Positions 58,106 through 64,000 of a stretch of 64,000 nucleotides of DNA are shown here, one piece after another. The notes beneath the pieces were generated by a model. That model was given only the letters and a program-made list of their open reading frames with translations, did no database searches and was not told the origin of the DNA. Every line of letters begins with the position of its first letter. Positions within the stretch are counted from its first letter, which is position 1. The stretch is from Neoceratodus forsteri (Eukaryota > Chordata > Ceratodontiformes > Ceratodontidae). Location of the stretch: contig CM057458.1 in the NCBI GenBank assembly GCA_016271365.2, forward strand, positions 202,340,501-202,404,500, given 5' to 3'. Made by a program: the position numbers and the translations under genes.

Positions 58106-59550
58106 CGATATGCCACCAATTTGTATGTTTAGATGTGAAAATAAGTACCACTAACAATGGCCCATACAAAAAACTATAAATACCATAGACGTTGCAGAGA
58201 GACAGTACTGGTATATGGATGCCTCCATTCATGGCACCTGAAGAGAAGTGTGTCCCCTTCTATAGTGTTGTGGCACTGCTGCATGACCATTTGGGGTACA
58301 GAAGGAATGTACTGATGATTGGAAAGGAACTAGAAAACAAAAATACAACATGAGACCACGACATGAGGCGATCTCAATTTCTGTGTGCTGGCAACACAAC
58401 AAAGTTTTGGTGTGGGAGGTATGAGCACAAGGATGTGCTGAGAAATATGTGACAATTTTCAACACTTTATGCATTCCTATGTGAGATCACCTCATGCACA
58501 GCCGCTTTTGAAAAGTGTTGCTGTATGCCGACATCAAGGCACAGTAACAACTCAACATGCACAAGCTTAGTGGTAATAATATTTGCACCACAGACTAGCA
58601 TGGCCCGAAAGAAAGAATGATGCAGAGTGCAGTGTACCAGGTATAACAGGAAAATAGTGTTGGCTGCACAATACACTGTCTAATGTACCCCATGCAATGT
58701 GTGTGGTTCAGTGTTGCACGACCTTGCTCACACACACAAACAAATTAACACAAACTGAAGCAAAAAAAAAGAGAGAATGAAAAATGCAGTGAGATTGGAT
58801 TTGAGTGCAATCAGTTGACCCACTTGTGCCATCTTCATTTGGTCTGGGGCACTGTATATCAGCAATAATTTGACATGTTATGCTGTGTGTGGCAAAAATA
58901 CAAAATTTAAAAGTGGCAACAGCACAAACGTCAATAACTACTAACACTACATGAAGCACGCCTTATCTGCCATGGTTATTGGCTCATGTGTAGGGCATTA
59001 ATCTCAAAGCAGTTGCTAAGGATGGTTGAACAGGAATCAGGCACCCTTGTATTCACCCTGTAGGTCTGGATGTGTGTGTGTGTGGGGGGGGTAGGTGGAG
59101 TGCAATGCCCACAAGTGACATGCTCCACTTTGGAGACCTAGCCTCTCTTACATCTGCACCTTCACACTTCCCAGTGTATAGCAATACTCGGACTGACTGC
59201 TTGCAATCAACAACATGCGTGCATTGTTGATTACTGTGGACATATATCACAACACTGTTCACTGGTCAGATAAATTAATTGCAAATGAGACCAGACAACA
59301 AGCCACCTGACAAACACGAACATCACACTAGCTGTGCCTCAGATTTTATTGACAGCTGGAAAACATAATGAGGGTTTGGTCACTAAGACACACCAGTAGC
59401 GAAAGACAACTGGTACCTTCAATTGGATCTTGGAGGGCACACAAAAGATAGTATCAAAGGTGCCCTTTCAAGAAAAAAATACGAGTACATTGTAACAAGA
59501 TGAAAATCATGTCACTATTCAGCACAGACTACTGTAGATTGGAAGTAACT

Positions 59551-59706
59551 TTTATTATCATGCTTCGTGCATCCTCTCAGTAAAGAGTGAAGTAACCATT
59601 GGTCTTTTTGTACAGGTGTGGATTGCTGTGATGCTGTTGTCACCACTATAGGCTCTATTGCCTGGTGGCACTTGTTTGAAGGGGAGTGGCATTTGACTAG
59701 TCTGCA
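59551..59706 (-). CDS. Candidate terminal exon of an unknown minus-strand gene
   Basis: A pyrimidine tract ending TGTGTGCAG at 59,707-59,720 gives a strong acceptor. The 48-codon frame TSQMPLPFKQVPPGNRAYSG and onward ends with TGA at 59,558-59,560, immediately followed by AATAAA (59,556-59,551). Acceptor, ORF, stop and poly(A) signal in such compact order suggest a real 3' exon. A second frame through the same exon is also open. I recognise neither product. Confidence 0.4.
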
Positions 59707-60656
59707 CTGCACACAGGGAAAGGGAGAAGAAAGAATGCAAGAATAAAGAAACGAGCTATTATGAATGACAGCTACGAGTTTGAGTCATAATAGCGGCACT
59801 TGTGAGCAGCAGAAAATATTGGAGGCATAATTTAGCATAAAAAAAAGTATAATCAAGGGACATCAGGAACAGTACCATTCCTTTGAGTTTTGCTTCTGTT
59901 GCATGTGGGAAGTGAAAACGGTAGCATTATGTAATTTCACAATGACCATATCCACACTGAAATGAATTCCTGAGTGGGACATGGAGAAAAAAACATAATA
60001 AATGTCTGCTCAGAAAGGGAGATTGAAAATCCCAATGAAATTCAATGAAAGACTGCCCTAAACTTAAAACTGGCTGGTATTTATGCAGCTGACCCATGGA
60101 CCACTGCCTGGCCAACCTGAAGCATGTGTACACAATGCATGCTATGCGTTTTTTGGGTCGCATAAGAGTTCAGGTCTCCAGTTATAAAAACAGAGTACAG
60201 GAGAGAGGAAAAACTGAACTGGTTGATAATTTAAATAAATTTGTCAGTGCAGGGTCTGGGCAGGAGTATTAGTGCCTCAAAAGTGGCAGTGTCACCTCCA
60301 TATTTTGCATCAGCCAATACAAGGCATGGCAACCAGGAAGGGCAACAATTTTAGTACTTAATCACCCCACAAATAGTTACTCAACAGCACATAGTACATG
60401 ATGGAAAAAAAATAAACATTGCACAAACACTGACATGGGATGCAGGGTTTTGCACCATGGCTTGACTCGCCATAGACCCAGCAAGTCACAGATAGTATGT
60501 AAATGATGTTCTGTCACTAATAATTATAATGATCATTTAAACAAGTAACAATTGCACACATTTTAGGGTGATTCCACACAATTACTGAATTCCTGCAAAA
60601 AAAAAACACAACCCACTACAATACACATGGCCAGAGAACAACACTGCAGCAGGGCT

Positions 60657-60960
60657 TACCTGCTGAAACAAAAGGCAATGCCTGAAGATCGGAACTCGCA
60701 CTGCGGTGCTCCAGTGTGAGTTGGACAACAATTGGGATTGGAGTGAAGGGTCAGCTATCCCAGAGCATGCATGCGCTTACAAGGTGGGAGGTCCAAAGAC
60801 TGTCCTTGCGTGGTGGGCAGTCCGAGTAAAGGTAGGATTTCTGGCGGGTCACTGTGGAATTGAAAGAAGTTATTTACCACCACAAAAATTATAGTTATGG
60901 GCAAACTGGGGAGGCATAGCATAACCAATGGGTTTTTGGCACATAAAGGTGACACCACAA
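60657..60960 (-). promoter_or_regulatory. Candidate first exon/promoter region near element terminus
   Basis: Within 350 bp of the putative terminus the sequence is locally CpG-richer (GAACTCGCACTGCGGTGC) and ends in a near-perfect donor CAGCAG|GTAAGCC at about 60,657 on the minus strand. That fits a leader exon of a gene transcribed inward from the element's right end, possibly the transposase gene. Inference only. Confidence 0.35.
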
Positions 60961-61002
60961 ATAGGGGTTAAATATTGCCACTAAGAACCTGACAGTGTCC
61001 CT

Positions 61003-61006
61003 TTAA
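61003..61006. repeat. TTAA at the putative right terminus
   Basis: On the minus strand the end reads TTAA-AGGGACACTGTCAGGTT, matching the TTAA-AGGRR start of Kolobok/T2 elements and resembling the proven element end at 14,580. No left partner was found in the window. Confidence 0.55.
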
Positions 61007-61039
61007 TGAATTAAATTGAGGTTAAAAAAAAGCCTCATA

Positions 61040-63268
61040 AATTACCACTGGCAGTGATCACCAGCCACTCAAAGACAAAGGTGCTAGATTTCAGAAAGGC
61101 TGACTTGCAAAAAAATAAGGAACAACATAAGTAGCCAGTTAATGGAACTAGAGGTTGAGGTAGTGGAGGTCATATGGGGAGACTCAAGACAGTGATAAAG
61201 ACTGCCACAGATCAATGTGCCAGATGGGTCAGCAATGCAAAAAGGAAAAAACATCCTGTATGGTTTTCCAGGGAAGTGGCTACCACAGTCAAAGAAAAAT
61301 ATAAGGTGTACAGCATATACCAGGAAACCAAAACTTAGAAAGACTGGGAGTTGTACAAGGAAAAATGAAAGTATCTAACAAACACATTAGAAAGGCAAAA
61401 GCCCAGACAGAGGAAAGGATAGCAGAAGGGGCAAAAAGAGCAGACAAATCATTGTTTTTGATACATTAGGGAATGTAGGAAGGCAAATGGGGGATAGTAA
61501 AGATTGCTGCTGAAGAAGGAAAATGCACCAAACATGACCCAGAGAAGGCCAAAATCTTAAACAAATACTTCTGCTCTGTGTTTACCAAAGAGAACACAGG
61601 GGATGGCCCAGCCCTGAAAAAACACAACACGACAGGACCGGTGTAGACACAAGTCCCTTTACAGAAGCTGAAGTATGGGAGACACTAAATAAACTAAAAA
61701 CAGACAAAGCCATGGGACCAGATAAGATGCACCCCAGAATCCTTAAGGAACTGGGGGAAGAATTAGCAGCCCCTCTGGCACTTCTATTCACGAAATCCTT
61801 GAAGAGTGGTGTGGTACACAAAGACTGGAAACAGGCAATAGTGGTTCCATTTCACAAATCAGGCAGTTGTGAAGAGGCTAGTAATTACAGACTGGTGAGC
61901 CTCATGTCTATAGTAGGGAGAATAATGGAGACACTACTTAAACAGAGGATCATAGCATTTCTTGAAACTAGCGGCCAACAAAACCCTAAGCAGGATGGTT
62001 TCACAGCAAGTAGGTCATGCCAGAGAAATCTGCCTGAGTTTTTTGACTACACTACCAAAATAGTGGACAATGGTGGGGCAGTAAATGTGGTCTACCTAGA
62101 TTTTAGTAAGGCCTTCAACTCGGTTCCACACAGAAGACTGGTAAAGAAGCTTGATCATACAGGGGTTGGTCCAGAAGTAGTCAGATGGGTATAAAACTGG
62201 TTACAAGGCAGAACCCAGAAGGTACAGGTTAATGAAATGCAATCAACAGAAGGCAGGGTGACCAGTGGGGTGCCCCAGGGCTCAGTGCTGGGCCTCTGCT
62301 CTTCAATGTTTTTATAACAGACATTGCTAATGGACTGGAAGGGAAGGTGTGTCTGTTTGCAGATGATACCAAGATATGTAACATGGTGGACACCTCAGAA
62401 GGAGTGAGCAAGATGGAATCTGACTTCAAGAAACTAGAAGAATGGTCTGGATTGTGGCAGCTGAGATTTAAAGCCAAAAGGTGCAAGGTGATACACATAG
62501 GAAAGAAAAATCCAAGAAAGGAGTATGACCGAGGAGGCGAAAGACTGGCAGCCTCAAATCAGGAATGAGATCTGGGAATCATAATCTCAGATGACTTGAA
62601 GTTTAGTAAGCAGTGCTAGAAAGCAACATTTAAAGCCAACAGAATGCTGGGTTGCATTGGGAGGGGAATCATGAGCAGGAGGATAGAGGTGGTACTACCA
62701 CTGTATAGACTGCTGGTCAGGCCTCACCTGGAATATGGAATCCAATTCTGGAGGCCTCACCTCAGGAAGGACATTGACTTAGTGACAACAGTACAGATTT
62801 AGGTGATAAAAATGATTCAGGGTATGCAGTACATGTCCTAAGAGGAAAGACTTAGGGAACTGAATATGTATATGTATTCCCTGGAGCAGAGAGAAGAGAG
62901 AGAGGGGACATTATTGAAACATTCAAGTACATAAAAGGCACTAACAAGGTACAGGCACAGGAACTTTTTCACTTCAAGAAAGGCTCCAGGACCAAGGGAC
63001 ATGACCTCAGGCTTCAAGGAGGGAGGTTCTCTACCAACACCAGGAAGTTTTTCTTCACAGAAACAGTGGTGGATGCCTGGAACAGCCTGCCCCAAGAGGT
63101 TGTGGGGGTCAACACTGTGGGGTGGATTCATGAATACATGGAAGATACACAAGGAAGCCCTGACTACAAAGGGCAACTAGTGTCAAATAGGTCTAAAACA
63201 AATGGGCAGACTAGATGGACCTAGCGGTCTCCTTCTGCCATCAACTTCTATGTTTCTATGCTTCTATC
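61040..63268 (+). mobile_element. CR1-type LINE, 5'-truncated (CR1-m)
   Basis: Begins in the endonuclease (SDHQPL/KVLDFRKAD-like reading at about 61,050-61,110). The RT follows: DKAMGPDKMHPRILKELGEE, YRLVSLMSIVGRIMETLLKQ, QDGFTASRSCQRNLPEFFDY, VVYLDFSKAFNSVPHRRLVK and VCLFADDTKICNMVDTSEGV (intact ADD), then WQLRFKAKRCKVIHIGKKNP. The 3' UTR ends ATGTTTCTATGCTTCTAT. Frameshifts lie near 62,190-62,300. Confidence 0.92.
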
Positions 63269-63327
63269 CATTCTGAAGACTTTTTTCATGCAGTTTAATA
63301 AATTAACCCACAGTCTGTATATTTATT

Positions 63328-63420
63328 CAGCTGTTTTAAGGTGAAATTTCCACGAAAGCTGCAAAAATGATCTCGAACTCGAAAGCGAGATTACACTTTA
63401 TGGAAATTCACCAGCTGAAT
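63328..63420. mobile_element. Short palindromic MITE-like element
   Basis: TTCAGCTG...GGTGAAATTTCCA on the left pairs with TGGAAATTCACCAGCTGAA on the right. An inner palindrome reads ATCTCGAACTCGAAAGCGAGAT. The total is about 92 bp. A near-perfect hairpin of this size suggests a miniature inverted-repeat element; superfamily and target duplication are unclear. Confidence 0.5.
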
Positions 63421-63436
63421 TTTTTTTTGCACTTCC

Positions 63437-64000
63437 CTAGTCTCTTGGGATGCCCTTAAGGTAGTGCTTCAAGGAATTATAATAATTGCATACTCCTCAG
63501 AGCAAAAAAGAGAAAAGAGACCAAACAGAGTTTTTCTCTTAGGATTCCAAATTAAGATTATATTAAATGATAAGGTTAAAGAACAAATGGAGGGTGCTAA
63601 ATGAACTCTACTAAGCTCCTTTATGCACAGATGGATGGGATCTATTTCATGATACAACATAAGTGCTATGAAGGAGGAAACAGAGTGACTGATTGTTAGC
63701 CACCACTCTAAGAAAACAAATGAGTAACAGGGCGGTGGTTAAATTACATAATCCACTGTTTGGGGGAGGGGGGTCTGACAGGGAATTCTAGCTCCTAGGG
63801 ACATAGTTTAAATCTTTGCTGATTACTATACCCAGCTCTATGAGCAGGAAGATATACCGGGACTGGGAGAGTAAATAGAGGGATATTTTTTCAAAATTGC
63901 TACCAACCTTGACTGAGCAGGAGCCTGCAACTGTGGATGGTACCATGGGCCAATCATAAATTGCTGCTAAAATTAAAATTTAAAGATGGTAAATCACCAG
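63437..64000 (+). mobile_element. L1/Tx1-type LINE ORF2 fragment, runs off the window
   Basis: Broken frames read SWDALKVVLQGIIIIAYSSE (compare WDALKAFLRGILIGLTSKRK in L1-A), ADYYTQLYEQEDIPGLGE, and PTLTEQEPATVDGTMGQS followed by IAAKI and KDGKSP, the linker between endonuclease and RT. It continues past the right edge. Confidence 0.75.

Larger units (their letters stand above)
58106..61002. other. Unique-looking right-terminal segment of a putative TTAA element
   Basis: About 2.9 kb without LINE similarity, bounded on the right by CCCTTTAA. Within it, on the minus strand, are a candidate first exon/donor (60,657) and a candidate terminal exon (59,706-59,551). The other open frames are short and unrecognised. 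Confidence 0.5.

Noticed and set aside
63343..63415. Intrinsic terminator-like hairpin
   Set aside because: Eukaryotic context; the inverted repeat is better explained as a MITE-like element.

Overview
This window reads as transposon-dense nuclear DNA of a vertebrate with a large genome. It contains several CR1-type LINEs ending in the CR1-like ATGTTTCTATG tail, two L1/Tx1-type LINEs, an L2-type LINE, tRNA-derived SINEs with a MIR-like core, and TTAA-inserting DNA elements of Kolobok/T2 type. An amphibian or lungfish-like genome is my best guess, but the sequence alone does not settle the species. I see no bacterial operons, CRISPR array, rRNA gene or free-standing tRNA gene.

Layout. 1-2.7 kb: 5' half of a CR1 (minus strand), two SINEs, and an L1 fragment fused to a CR1 RT fragment. 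5.3-11.6 kb: a full-length but inactivated L1/Tx1-type LINE (minus) with a perfect 17-bp target duplication. 13.4-21.0 kb: a nest. A minus-strand CR1 is cut by a 0.55-kb retroposed segment and by a long-inverted-repeat element with TTAA target duplication (14,580-20,842). That element in turn holds an L2-type LINE (about 15.27-19.87 kb) whose ORF begins with a 2A-like translational-recoding peptide. 22.6-26.8 kb: a split gene (plus) coding for a P2X7-type C-terminal 'ballast' zinc domain. 26.8-33.9 kb: a second L1/Tx1-type LINE (minus) with TSD, lying just 3' of that gene. 35.4-44.6 kb: several CR1 copies (minus), one nearly complete with an esterase-like ORF1, nested in an older CR1. 45.85-48.94 kb: a decayed multi-exon gene (minus) for a Kolobok-like DDE transposase. 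49.8-58.1 kb: CR1, L2 and SINE copies, including a CR1 inserted in a CR1 with a 7-bp TSD. 58.1-61.0 kb: unique-looking DNA ending at a Kolobok/T2-like terminus at a TTAA (61,003). 61.0-64 kb: a CR1 (plus), a small palindromic MITE-like sequence and an L1 fragment running off the edge.

The most interesting reading is that the ballast-domain gene (plus) and the DDE-transposase gene (minus) face each other in sequence that would be contiguous if the LINE insertions were removed, and that a TTAA-type terminus closes the right side. This may be the remains of one very large Kolobok-like transposon carrying a P2X7-ballast cargo gene. The left terminus was not found in the window, so this is inference. 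Every coding region I could test carries stops or frameshifts, so most of the window is relic sequence.
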